This document shows positions 37,583 to 45,943 of a stretch of 64,000 nucleotides of DNA, one piece after another. The stretch spans positions 310,001 to 374,000 of the forward strand of contig NZ_JANHKP010000002.1 of assembly GCF_024497955.1 (NCBI RefSeq). The letters run 5' to 3'. This stretch comes from Streptomyces sp. C10-9-1 (GTDB lineage Bacteria > Actinomycetota > Actinomycetes > Streptomycetales > Streptomycetaceae). The notes beneath the pieces were generated by a model. The model was not told the origin of the DNA and ran no database searches. It was given only the letters and a program-made list of their open reading frames with translations. The translations under genes and the position numbers were made by a program. The stretch's first letter is position 1; every line of letters begins with the position of its first letter.

Positions 37583-38587
37583 GTGGGCAAGCGTGCCGCC
37601 GTCGCCGCCGCCGGTCGGGGGACCGGACGCAACCGCCGCGCACCGGGCCGCGCCGCCGTTCCCGGCCCCGCCCGGCGGTCACCCCGCCCCGGGAACTCCC
37701 CCCGCCCTCGCGGGAGCACCGCGCGGCAGGCACCGCGGAAGGGCACCAGAGGTCCCGGCCCGCGCGGCGGCCGCCGCCGACCCGCCGGGCCGCTCCTGCT
37801 CGCCGCGCTGGTCGCGGCGGCCTCCCTCCTCGGCGGCGCCCTCCTCGCCCACTGGCGGGGCCCCGGCGGCACACCTGCCGCCGTCGCCGCTCCGGCGGCG
37901 ACCCCCGGCGCCGCCGCGCGGGCCACACCGCCGCCCTCCCCCTCGCCGGCGTCCCCGCCCGCGCCCCGCCCCTCGCCCCCGGCCTCTTCCCCCGCCCCGC
38001 CGAGCAGCGGCCCCCCTGAGGTGCCCGCCTCCGGCCCGGGCACCTTCACCGTCGCGCAGGCGGCCGGCGATCCGGTGGGCGCCGGCGGCACGCTGCGCCG
38101 CTACCGGGTCGAGGTCGAGGACGGCATCGACGTCTCCGCCCGCGGGGCCGCTGCCGAGATACAGCAGATCCTGGCCCATCCGCAGGGCTGGGCGGCCAAC
38201 GGGCGCGGCCGCTTCCAGCTCGTCGCCTCGGGGGCCGACTTCACCGTCCGGATCGCCACCCCGGCGACCGCCGACCGGCTCTGCCTCGCCCAGGGCCTCG
38301 ACACCGGCGGCGAACTCAACTGCGAGACCACCGACGGCGTCGTGGTGAACCTGCGCCGCTGGCTGCTGGGGTCCCCCACCTTCACGGGCACGCCCGCGGA
38401 GTACCGGCACCTGATCATCAACCACGAGGTCGGCCACGAGATCGGCATCCGCCAGCACCTGGGCTGCCCCGGCCCGGGCAGCCCGGCGCCGGTGATGATG
38501 CAGCAGATCAAGGGGCTGGACGGCTGCCGCTCCAACGCCTGGCCCTACACCGCGAACGGGACGTACATCACTGGACCTGCGGTGTGA
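37583..38587 (+). CDS. DUF3152 protein with metzincin-type zinc motif, membrane-anchored
   Basis: A 334-residue protein from GTG 37583, preceded by GGGGGAAG. Residues 1-65 are very basic; a membrane helix (PLLLAALVAAASLLGGALLA) follows, then a Pro/Ala/Ser-rich linker to ~residue 150. The C-terminal DUF3152 domain contains HLIINHEVGHEIGIRQHLGCPG near residue 275, an HExxHxxGxxH zinc motif as in metzincin metalloproteases, facing outside the cell. Cysteines nearby could form a disulfide. An extracytoplasmic protease is the natural inference; activity of the family is not established to my knowledge. Confidence 0.85.
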   Translation: MGKRAAVAAAGRGTGRNRRAPGRAAVPGPARRSPRPGNSPRPRGSTARQAPRKGTRGPGPRGGRRRPAGPLLLAALVAAASLLGGALLAHWRGPGGTPAAVAAPAATPGAAARATPPPSPSPASPPAPRPSPPASSPAPPSSGPPEVPASGPGTFTVAQAAGDPVGAGGTLRRYRVEVEDGIDVSARGAAAEIQQILAHPQGWAANGRGRFQLVASGADFTVRIATPATADRLCLAQGLDTGGELNCETTDGVVVNLRRWLLGSPTFTGTPAEYRHLIINHEVGHEIGIRQHLGCPGPGSPAPVMMQQIKGLDGCRSNAWPYTANGTYITGPAV

Positions 38588-38673
38588 TGCTCGTCTTATG
38601 ATGCCGGTGGGGACCGGGGCCCACACCTAGAGGGAAGGGGCGGACCGCTACCCGGACCGTCGAGGAGACAGCG

Positions 38674-39495
38674 ATGTCACATGACGCCGCCCCGAATCTT
38701 GACTTCGCGGGCACCACTCCCTACGAGGACTACGTCCAGGCCGACGTCCTCACCCACCTCCAGCACCCCCTCTCGGACGACCCGGGAGAGATGGTCTTCC
38801 TGGTCACCACCCAGGTCATGGAGCTGTGGTTCACCGTCGTCGTCCACGAGTGGGAGACCGCCGCACGCGCCCTGCGCGAGGACGACCTGCCCGTCGCGAT
38901 GGACGCCCTGCGGCGCTCCGCGCGGGAGCTGGAGGCGCTGAACGCGTCCTGGAGGCCGCTCGCCCAGCTCACCCCCGCCCAGTTCAACTCCTACCGCAGC
39001 GCGCTCGGCGAGGGCTCGGGCTTCCAGTCCGCCATGTACCGGCGCATGGAGTTCCTGCTGGGTGAGAAGTCGGCGTCCATGCTGGTGCCGCACCGGGGCG
39101 CGCCGCGCGTCCACGCCGAGCTGGAGAAGGCCCTGTCCGAGCCGAGCCTGTACGACGAGGTGCTGCGGCTGCTGGCACGCCGGGGCCACGCGGTCCCGGC
39201 CGAGGTGCTGGACCGGGACCTCTCGCAGCGCTACGAGCCCTCCGAGGAGGTCGAGCGGGTCTGGGCCGGGCTGTACGGGGCCGAGGACCAGGACACCGAG
39301 CTGATGCGCCTGGCCGAGCTGCTGACCGACGTCGGCGAACTGGTCTGGCGCTGGCGCAACGACCACCTGGTGGCGACCCGGCGGGCCATGGGCTCCAAGG
39401 TCGGCACCGGCGGCTCCGCGGGGGTCTCCTGGCTGGAGAAGCGCGCCCGCAAGAACGTCTTCCCCGAGCTGTGGACGGCGCGCAGCCATGTCTGA
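38674..39495 (+). CDS. kynA: Tryptophan 2,3-dioxygenase
   Basis: A 273-residue haem enzyme converting tryptophan to N-formylkynurenine. GAGGAGACA precedes the ATG. Motifs are YEDYVQADVLTHLQHPLS, EMVFLVTTQVMELWFTVVVHEWE (includes the distal His region), FNSYRSALGEGSGFQSAMYRRMEFLLG and WRNDHLVATRRAMGSKVGTGGSAGVSWL (substrate loop and proximal His). It overlaps kynU by 8 nt, so the two are translationally coupled. Confidence 0.95.
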   Translation: MSHDAAPNLDFAGTTPYEDYVQADVLTHLQHPLSDDPGEMVFLVTTQVMELWFTVVVHEWETAARALREDDLPVAMDALRRSARELEALNASWRPLAQLTPAQFNSYRSALGEGSGFQSAMYRRMEFLLGEKSASMLVPHRGAPRVHAELEKALSEPSLYDEVLRLLARRGHAVPAEVLDRDLSQRYEPSEEVERVWAGLYGAEDQDTELMRLAELLTDVGELVWRWRNDHLVATRRAMGSKVGTGGSAGVSWLEKRARKNVFPELWTARSHV

Positions 39496-40696
39496 GTCCC
39501 CGGCCGCACGGGCCGCGGCGCTCGACGCCGCAGACGAACTGGCGGGTGCGCGCAAGCTGTTCGCGCTGGACGACGGGGTCTACCTGGACGGGAACTCGCT
39601 GGGCGCACTGCCCGCGCACGTACCCGACCGGGTCGCCGACGTGGTGCGGAGGCAGTGGGGCGAACTGCGGATCCGCTCCTGGACCGAGGGCGACTGGTGG
39701 ACCGCGCCGGAGCGAGTGGGCGACCGGATCGCCCCCCTCGTCGGCGCGGCCCCCGGGCAGGTCGTCGTCGGCGACTCCACCAGCGTCAACGTCTTCAAGG
39801 CCGTGGTCGGCGCCGTGCGCCTGGTCGGCGACCCGGCGCGCACGGACGTCCTGGTCGACGCGAGCACCTTCCCCACGGACGGGTACATCGCCGAGTCGGC
39901 GGCCCGGATGACCGGCCGGCGGATCGTCCCGGTGGACCCGGGCGAGCTGACGGCGGCCCTGGGCCCGTCGACGGCGGTCGCGCTGGTCAACCACGTCGAC
40001 TACCGCTCGGGGCGGCTGCACGACCTGCCCGGGCTGACGGAGGCCGTCCACCGGGCGGGCGCGCTCGCGGTCTGGGACCTCTGCCACAGCGCCGGGGCGC
40101 TCCCGGTGGGGCTGGACGCGCACGGCGTGGACCTCGCGGTGGGCTGCACCTACAAGTACCTCAACGGAGGCCCCGGCGCCCCGGCGTACCTCTATGTGGC
40201 CCACCGCCACCAGGAGGCGTTCGACTCGCCGCTCCCGGGGTGGACCTCCCACCAGGACCCGTTCGCGATGAGCCCCGCCTACGCCCCCGCCCCCGGGGCG
40301 GTCCGCGGCCGGGTCGGCACCCCGGACATCCTGTCGATGCTGGCCCTGGAGGCGGCACTCGACGTCTGGGACGGCGTCTCGATCGACGCGGTCAGGGCCA
40401 AGAGCCTGGCCCTGACGGACTTCTTCCTGGAGTGCGTCGCCGCCTACGTCCCCGCGGGGCGCGTCGAGACGATGACACCGGCCGCACACGAGGAGCGCGG
40501 CAGCCAGGTCGCACTGCGCTGCGCGGACGCGCCCCGGGTGATGCGGGAGCTGATCGCCCGCGGGATCGTCGGGGACCTGCGCCGCCCGGACGTCCTGCGC
40601 TTCGGCTTCACACCGCTCTACGTCGGTTTCGCCGACGCCGAGCGGGCCGCACGGGTGCTGGCCGAGGTGCTGGCCGAGGAGGCGGGGGAGCGCTGA
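39488..40696 (+). CDS. kynU: Kynureninase
   Basis: A 402-residue PLP enzyme cleaving kynurenine to anthranilate and alanine. Motifs are FALDDGVYLDGNSLGALP, GDSTSVNVFKAVVGA, LVNHVDYRSGRLHDLPGL, WDLCHSAGALPVGLDAHGVDLAVGCTYKYLNGGPGAPAYLYV (PLP lysine in CTYKYLNGG) and the C-terminal domain. It overlaps kynA. A 20-bp-arm hairpin follows its stop by 4 nt, separating it from kynB. Confidence 0.95.
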   Translation: MSESPAARAAALDAADELAGARKLFALDDGVYLDGNSLGALPAHVPDRVADVVRRQWGELRIRSWTEGDWWTAPERVGDRIAPLVGAAPGQVVVGDSTSVNVFKAVVGAVRLVGDPARTDVLVDASTFPTDGYIAESAARMTGRRIVPVDPGELTAALGPSTAVALVNHVDYRSGRLHDLPGLTEAVHRAGALAVWDLCHSAGALPVGLDAHGVDLAVGCTYKYLNGGPGAPAYLYVAHRHQEAFDSPLPGWTSHQDPFAMSPAYAPAPGAVRGRVGTPDILSMLALEAALDVWDGVSIDAVRAKSLALTDFFLECVAAYVPAGRVETMTPAAHEERGSQVALRCADAPRVMRELIARGIVGDLRRPDVLRFGFTPLYVGFADAERAARVLAEVLAEEAGER

Positions 40697-40700
40697 CCCC

Positions 40701-40741
40701 CGGCGGTGGGGCGGCCGTCGCCGACGGCCGCCCCACCGCCG
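40701..40741 (+). terminator. Strong hairpin terminator after kynU
   Basis: Arms of 20 bp (CGGCGGTGGGGCGGCCGTCG and its complement) meet almost without a loop, starting 4 nt after the stop. Confidence 0.88.
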
Positions 40742-40788
40742 ACGGGTGCCCGGCCCGCGGCCCCGCCTCGGGCCCGCTCCGGGGCTGG

Positions 40789-40794
40789 TACCGT
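40789..40794 (+). promoter_or_regulatory. Candidate -10 box for kynB
   Basis: TACCGT is a common streptomycete -10 form. It lies 48 nt after the kynU terminator and 53 nt before the kynB start, leaving room for the GGAGC ribosome site. Confidence 0.45.
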
Positions 40795-40847
40795 CCGGGC
40801 TGATCAAGGTCGAGTACGCCATCCCCGCGGGACTGTTGGAGCAGCGC

Positions 40848-41717
40848 ATGCGTGACCCCGTCGCCCAGGACGCCGCCGAGGAAGCCTCGGCGTTCTCCCA
40901 TCCCGCCGTCCCGCCCGGCGCCTCGCTGCCGTACGGCGACCATCCGGACCAGGTCGTCGACTTCTACGCGCCGTACGGCGGGCGGGCCGACGCGCCTCTC
41001 GTGGTGCTCCTGCACGGCGGTGCGTGGCGCGCGCCCTACGACCGGGGCCATGTCACCCCGTTCGCCGACTTCCTGGCCCGCCGCGGACTCGCCGTGGCGA
41101 ACGTCGAGTACCGCCGCGGGCGCGAGATCCCCGGGCAGCGGGGCGAGGCCCCGGTGGCGGGCCGGTGGCCCGACACCTTCGACGACGTGGCCGCCGCACT
41201 GGACGCCCTCCCCGAACTCGCCGCGAAGGCGCTTCCCCGGGCCGACGCCCGGCGCACGGTGCTCACCGGGCACTCGGCGGGCGGGCACCTCGCCCTCTGG
41301 GCGGCCGCCCGGCACGTCCTGCCGGAAGGCTCCCCCTGGCGGCTGCCCGCCGCCCCGCCGCTGCGCGGTGTCGTCGCACTCGCCCCGATCGCCGACCTCG
41401 CCGCGGCGGGAGGACTCGACGTGTGCGGCGGCGCGGTCGGCCAGCTCCTGGGCCCGGAGGAGGCGTACGAGGAGCGGGCGGCCCACACGGACCCGGCCCT
41501 GCTGCTGCCCACCGGCATCGCCACGGTCGTGGTGCAGGGCCGCCGCGACATCGTCGTCCCCCAGGCCGTCGGCGAGTCCTTCGTCGAGGCCGCGGCGCGC
41601 TCGGGGGAGACGGTGGGGCTGACCCTCCTGGAGGGGGTCGGGCACTTCCCGCTGATCGACCCCGCCTCCGACGCCTGCGCCGTGGTCGCCGAGGAGATCG
41701 CCCAGCTGGCGTGGTGA
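40848..41717 (+). CDS. Alpha/beta hydrolase, probable kynurenine formamidase
   Basis: A 289-residue alpha/beta hydrolase from ATG 40848 (MRDPVAQDAAEEASAF; GGAGC upstream). VVLLHGGAWRAPYDRGH is the oxyanion-hole HGG motif; LTGHSAGGHLALWAA carries the nucleophile Ser; RRDIVVPQAVGES has the Asp; GVGHFPLIDP has the His. The HGG/GHSAGG pattern matches the hormone-sensitive-lipase-like kynurenine formamidases, and the position next to kynA-kynU supports N-formylkynurenine hydrolysis. A terminator and promoter in front suggest it is transcribed on its own. Confidence 0.85.
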   Translation: MRDPVAQDAAEEASAFSHPAVPPGASLPYGDHPDQVVDFYAPYGGRADAPLVVLLHGGAWRAPYDRGHVTPFADFLARRGLAVANVEYRRGREIPGQRGEAPVAGRWPDTFDDVAAALDALPELAAKALPRADARRTVLTGHSAGGHLALWAAARHVLPEGSPWRLPAAPPLRGVVALAPIADLAAAGGLDVCGGAVGQLLGPEEAYEERAAHTDPALLLPTGIATVVVQGRRDIVVPQAVGESFVEAAARSGETVGLTLLEGVGHFPLIDPASDACAVVAEEIAQLAW

Positions 41718-41874
41718 GCACCGCCCGCCGCGGCCCCGCGCGGGGGCCCGCCGGCGCGGCGCGTGCCGCCGCCCGGTCCCTCCACCGGGGACTCCCCGTA
41801 GTACTCAGGGCGGAGGCGCCGGGATCCGCACCCAAGGGGACGACCTTCCCCGCCCGTGCGCATACCGTCGACGC

Positions 41875-43203
41875 GTGACCCAGAAGACCCGCAGCCCCGA
41901 GTACGCCATGGCCCAGGGCCTGGTCGGGGGCCTCCGCCAGGACCTGCTCCTCGACCCCTTCGCCTACCGGCCCCTGCCGCCCCTGTCACCCGACGGCCCG
42001 GTCGTGCGGCGCCTGCCCGGCGCGCGGATACGCCGGGCGGCCGTGTGGCTGCCGCACGCCCTCGTGCTGTTCCTCGCCTTCGTCTCCCTGATGCTCGCCC
42101 TCGACGAGGGCGGCGGCCTCGGCATGCTGCTGGTCGGCCTGGTCCCGGCCGGGGCGGTGGCGATGACGCTGATCCGGCCGGTCGGCGCCTGGTGGGTGTC
42201 GATCCTGAGCACCCCGTTCGTCACGGCCCTCGCCGGTGGTGGCGACTGGCCCTGGGGACCGTCCGGGTTCCTGTCCCACCTCGCGGTGATGACGGTGGTC
42301 GCCGCGCGGACGCGGCCCCGGACGGCGGGCTGGATGTGGGTCCTCACCGCGGTGTACGCGGCCCTCGCCGGCACCCTGCTGGCCGGCGGCTACGCCTCCC
42401 TGGGCCCCGCCATGGCCTTCTGCTCGGCCGTCTCCCTGCTCCTGGTGAGCATGGTCCTCGTCCGCCGCACCGCGAAGCAGGAGGTCGCCGCCCAGCAGAC
42501 GGTCACCGCTGCCGAGCGGGACCGGCGCACCCTGCTGGAGGAGCGCACCACCATCGCCAGGGAACTCCACGATGTGGTGGCCCACCACATGTCGGTCGTC
42601 GCCATCCAGGCCGAGGCCGCCCCTTACCGCGTCGAGAACCCGCCGCCGGAGCTGGCGCAGGCCTTCGCGACCATCCGCGAGAACGCCGTCGCCGCACTGA
42701 CGGAGCTGCGCCGCATCCTCGGCGTGGTCCGCGCGGAGGACTACGAGGCCCCCGACGCGCCGCAGCCCGTGCTGCGCGACCTCGACGCCCTCCTCGCCAA
42801 CGTCCGGGAGGCGGGACTGGAGACGGAGAAGACGGTCACCGGAGCGGTGCGCGAACTGCCCCCGGGCGTGGAGCTGTCGGCGTACCGGATCATCCAGGAG
42901 GCGCTCAGCAACGCCCTGCGCCACGCCCCGGGCTCGCGGGCCAAGGTCGAGATCGCCTATGTGCTCGGAGGGCTCGGGCTGCGCGTCGTGAACACCGCCC
43001 CGCAGGGAGCGTTCGCGACCGCCGCCGCGGCCCGCCCGCCGATGACCGGCGGCTCGGGGCACGGGATCACCGGCATGCGCGAGCGGGTCGGCATGCTGAA
43101 CGGCGAACTGACCGCGGCACCGACCGAGGAGGGCGGGTACGAGGTCACCGCCTTCGTCCCCGTCGCCGCCGCCCCCGCGACCACGCCCGGGGAGGGCTCG
43201 TGA
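41875..43203 (+). CDS. Two-component sensor histidine kinase (HisKA_3 type)
   Basis: A 442-residue NarL-type sensor kinase from GTG 41875. Residues ~58-205 hold five or six membrane helices; the dimerisation domain carries the phospho-accepting His in IARELHDVVAHHMSVVAIQAEAAP (~residue 237); the ATPase domain has YRIIQEALSNALRHAPGSRAKVEIAY and GSGHGITGMRERVGMLNGEL. A TACCGT box ends 6 nt before the GTG and there is no ribosome site, so translation may be leaderless. The region just before (GTAGTACTCAGG at 41798) resembles autoregulatory sites of LuxR-type regulators. It overlaps the response-regulator gene by 4 nt. Confidence 0.92.
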   Translation: MTQKTRSPEYAMAQGLVGGLRQDLLLDPFAYRPLPPLSPDGPVVRRLPGARIRRAAVWLPHALVLFLAFVSLMLALDEGGGLGMLLVGLVPAGAVAMTLIRPVGAWWVSILSTPFVTALAGGGDWPWGPSGFLSHLAVMTVVAARTRPRTAGWMWVLTAVYAALAGTLLAGGYASLGPAMAFCSAVSLLLVSMVLVRRTAKQEVAAQQTVTAAERDRRTLLEERTTIARELHDVVAHHMSVVAIQAEAAPYRVENPPPELAQAFATIRENAVAALTELRRILGVVRAEDYEAPDAPQPVLRDLDALLANVREAGLETEKTVTGAVRELPPGVELSAYRIIQEALSNALRHAPGSRAKVEIAYVLGGLGLRVVNTAPQGAFATAAAARPPMTGGSGHGITGMRERVGMLNGELTAAPTEEGGYEVTAFVPVAAAPATTPGEGS

Positions 43204-43859
43204 CGATCCGCGTGCTCATCGTCGACGACCAGGCCATGGTCCGCGAAGGCTTCTCGGTCCTGCTGAACGCCATGCCGGACATCGAGGTGGTCGGCGAGGC
43301 CGTCAACGGCCGCGAGGCGATCGGCAGGGTCGCCGAACTCGCCCCGGACGTGGTGCTGATGGACATCCGGATGCCCGAGATGAACGGCATCGAGGCCACC
43401 CGCGGGATCACCGCCGCGGACGGCGGGGCGAAGGTCCTGGTCCTGACCACCTTCGACCTGGACGAGTACGTGTACCAGGCGCTGCGGGCCGGGGCCTCGG
43501 GCTTCCTGCTCAAGGACGCCTCCGCCCGGCAGCTCGCCGACGGGGTGCGGGTGGTCGCGCAGGGGGAGGCACTGCTCGCGCCGACGGTCACCCGGCGGCT
43601 GATCACCGAGTTCTCCCGGCTCGCGGAGGTGCCCCGGCCGGCGGCGCTGACGCAGGTCGGCGACCTGACGGAACGGGAGACGGAGGTCCTGGTGCTGATC
43701 GCCCAGGGCCTGTCCAACGCCGAGATCGCCGCGCACCTCGTGGTGGCCGAGTCCACGATCAAGACCCATGTGAGCCGGGTGCTGGTGAAGCTGGGGCTGC
43801 GCGACCGGACCCAGGCGGCCGTCTTCGCCTACGAGGCGAGGCTGGTCACCCCGTCCTGA
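43200..43859 (+). CDS. LuxR/NarL-type response regulator
   Basis: A 219-residue response regulator from GTG 43200, coupled to the kinase gene by a GTGA overlap. The receiver has VLIVDDQAMVREGF, the phospho-acceptor Asp in DVVLMDIRMPEMNGIEA (~residue 54) and the Thr/Lys residues VLTTFD and LKDAS. The output domain LTERETEVLVLIAQGLSNAEIAAHLVVAESTIKTHVSRVLVKLGLRDRTQAAVFAYE is a LuxR helix-turn-helix. Targets are unknown; the adjacent P450 gene, after a terminator, could be one. A perfect 12-bp stem follows the stop. Confidence 0.94.
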   Translation: MTIRVLIVDDQAMVREGFSVLLNAMPDIEVVGEAVNGREAIGRVAELAPDVVLMDIRMPEMNGIEATRGITAADGGAKVLVLTTFDLDEYVYQALRAGASGFLLKDASARQLADGVRVVAQGEALLAPTVTRRLITEFSRLAEVPRPAALTQVGDLTERETEVLVLIAQGLSNAEIAAHLVVAESTIKTHVSRVLVKLGLRDRTQAAVFAYEARLVTPS

Positions 43860-43900
43860 GGGCGTGCGGGGGGAGCGGCCGGGTGCTTCCCCGCACGCCC
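43860..43900 (+). terminator. Hairpin terminator after response-regulator gene
   Basis: GGGCGTGCGGGG pairs exactly with CCCCGCACGCCC around a 17-nt loop, immediately after the stop codon. Confidence 0.8.
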
Positions 43901-43954
43901 CCGAGCCGGTGCCGGCCCTTCCGGTCACGGCACCGGCGGCGCTAGCGTCCCGTC

Positions 43955-45232
43955 ATGAACGCCCGTGCCCACACCCCCGGCCCCCCGCCCCACGCCCCGG
44001 CCGAGCACCCCGCAGGCCCCGACCCCGTCGCGCGGCTGTTCCGCCCGGCGGAGGCGGACTTCGCCGCCGACCCCTACCCCGCCTTCGCGGAGCTCCGGGC
44101 GCTCGGCCGGGTCCACTGGTACGCACCGACGCGGCAGTACCTGGTCCCGCACCACGCGGACGTCTCGGCGCTGCTGCGCGACCGGCGCCTCGGCCGCACC
44201 TACCTGCACCGCTTCACCCACGAGGAGTTCGGGCGCCCGGCGCCGCCGCCCGCCCACGAGCCCTTCCACACCCTCAACGACCACGGGCTGCTCGACCTGG
44301 AGGCCCCGGACCACACCCGGATCCGCCGCCTGGTGACCAAGGCGTTCACCCCGCGGACCGTGCAGCGGCTGGAGCCCGTCGTGCGGCGGCTGGCCGCCGG
44401 GCTCGTCGCGGACCTGCGGCGCGAGGGCGGGGGCGACCTGGTGGCGGAGCTCGCCGAGCCGCTGCCGGTCGCCGTGATCGCGGAGATGCTCGGCATCCCC
44501 GCCGCCGACCGTGGCCTGCTGCGCCCCTGGTCCGCCGACATCTGCGGGATGTACGAGCTGAACCCCTCCGAGGAGACCGCCGCCCGAGCCGTGCGGGCCT
44601 CGGTGGAGTTCGGCGACTACCTCCGGGAGCTGATCGCGCACCGCCGCGCGGACCCCGGCGAGGACCTGATCAGCGCCCTGATCGCCGCCCACGACGAGGG
44701 CGACCGGCTCAGCGCCCAGGAGATGGTCTCCACCTGCGTGCTGCTGCTGAACGCGGGCCACGAGGCGACCGTCAACACCACGGCGAACGGCTGGTGGACG
44801 CTGCTGCGGCACCCCGGGGCGCAGGAGGCCCTGCGGGCGGACCCCGCGCTGCTGCCCGCGGCCCTGGAGGAGCTGATGCGCTACGACACCCCGCTCCAGC
44901 TGTTCGAGCGGTGGGTGCTCGACGACATCGAGATCGACGGGACGGTGATCCCGCGCGGGTCGGAGCTGGCCCTGCTCTTCGGCTCCGCCAACCGCGACGG
45001 GGCGCGCTTCGAGCGCCCCGACGAACTGGACCTGGCGCGCGCGGACAACCCGCACATCAGCTTCGGCGCCGGGGTCCACTACTGCCTGGGCGCGCCCCTG
45101 GCGCGGCTGGAACTGGCGGCCTCCTTCGGCGAGCTGCTGCACCGGGCCCCTGCCCTGCGCCTGGTGGCGGAGCCGGAGTGGAAGCCGGGATTCGTGATCC
45201 GGGGGCTGCGGGAGCTGCGGGTGGAGTTCTGA
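43955..45232 (+). CDS. Cytochrome P450, CYP107-like
   Basis: A 425-residue P450. The I-helix is LLLNAGHEATVNTTANGW (~residues 263-280), the K-helix LEELMRYDTPLQLFERW, and the haem loop FGAGVHYCLGAPLARLEL (Cys ~370). The sequence resembles the CYP107 family; the CYP107U member of S. coelicolor lies in this chromosomal region, from memory, and has been linked to sporulation. The substrate is unknown, and no ferredoxin gene is adjacent. TAGCGT ends 6 nt before the ATG, and there is no ribosome site, so a leaderless message is likely. Confidence 0.92.
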   Translation: MNARAHTPGPPPHAPAEHPAGPDPVARLFRPAEADFAADPYPAFAELRALGRVHWYAPTRQYLVPHHADVSALLRDRRLGRTYLHRFTHEEFGRPAPPPAHEPFHTLNDHGLLDLEAPDHTRIRRLVTKAFTPRTVQRLEPVVRRLAAGLVADLRREGGGDLVAELAEPLPVAVIAEMLGIPAADRGLLRPWSADICGMYELNPSEETAARAVRASVEFGDYLRELIAHRRADPGEDLISALIAAHDEGDRLSAQEMVSTCVLLLNAGHEATVNTTANGWWTLLRHPGAQEALRADPALLPAALEELMRYDTPLQLFERWVLDDIEIDGTVIPRGSELALLFGSANRDGARFERPDELDLARADNPHISFGAGVHYCLGAPLARLELAASFGELLHRAPALRLVAEPEWKPGFVIRGLRELRVEF

Positions 45233-45272
45233 GGGCCGCGGGCCGGGCGGGGGGCGGGGCGTACGGGTGCGG

Positions 45273-45641
45273 TCAGCCGCCGCTCTCGACGGTGGCGAAC
45301 TCCGGTCGCTGGTAGGGCTCCCACCAGCTGGTCAGCCCCCACACACCCAGCGCCAGCGCCCCGGTGGCCGCGACGGCGGCGAGCAGCGGGCGGCGTCCGA
45401 CGCGCAGCACCAGCAGCCAGACGGCGAGCGGGACCAGGGCGCCCCCGAGCGCGATCAGGGGCAGGTCCAGGTAGAGCACGCTCAGGTCCCGGTGCTCGCT
45501 CTCGAAACCGCCCTCGACGTTCACCCGGGCCATCGGCGCCCAGGCGAGCAGCGCGACCGCACTGCCCGCGAGGGCGAGGAGCAGGCCGGCGCAGCCTGTG
45601 CGTGCGGGGGCGTCGGGACCGGTGCGTGCGGAGGTGTCCAT
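45273..45641 (-). CDS. Small membrane protein with extracytoplasmic loop
   Basis: A 122-residue protein from ATG 45641 (MDTSARTGPDAPARTG); longer in-frame starts would add an Arg/Pro-rich segment unlike coding sequence. Three membrane helices are visible: CAGLLLALAGSAVALLAWAP, LYLDLPLIALGGALVPLAVWLLVL and LAAVAATGALALGVWGLTSWW. The ~25-residue loop after the first faces outside. No family is recognised. It is convergent with the P450 gene, ending about 40 bp away. Confidence 0.7.
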   Translation of the reverse strand: MDTSARTGPDAPARTGCAGLLLALAGSAVALLAWAPMARVNVEGGFESEHRDLSVLYLDLPLIALGGALVPLAVWLLVLRVGRRPLLAAVAATGALALGVWGLTSWWEPYQRPEFATVESGG

Positions 45642-45943
45642 GCCACTGAGGACGCGGGACGGCCGGGGCGGGGTTCCCGGCCGGGTGGCGGAGCCGGTGT
45701 TCCGCCGCTCTTCCCCCTGGAGGCGTGGGCCCGGTCCGGCGGCCGGTGACCGGCGCCGGACCGTCGGGAAGCCGCCCCGGGGACCGCGCGGGCAGCCTCC
45801 CCGGTCCGGGCGGATGCGCCGCCTCGGGTGCGGTCCCGGGGCCGCACGCCACTTCTTCACCGGGAAGGACCGGCATGCCGGGGAGCGCGCCGGCCCGGAC
45901 ATCGCCACGATGGAACGCGCAGCCGTCACCTGGGAGGCATGTC
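45642..45943. other. Divergent intergenic region, no gene seen
   Basis: About 300 bp between two divergent genes. It is moderately GC-rich, with no recognised operator. The frame extending the peptidase upstream is low-complexity and not called. Confidence 0.45.

Noticed and set aside
45725..45943. Longer N terminus for the S33 peptidase
   Set aside because: The extension is Gly/Pro/Arg-rich, has no ribosome site, and family members begin near the GTG at 45944.
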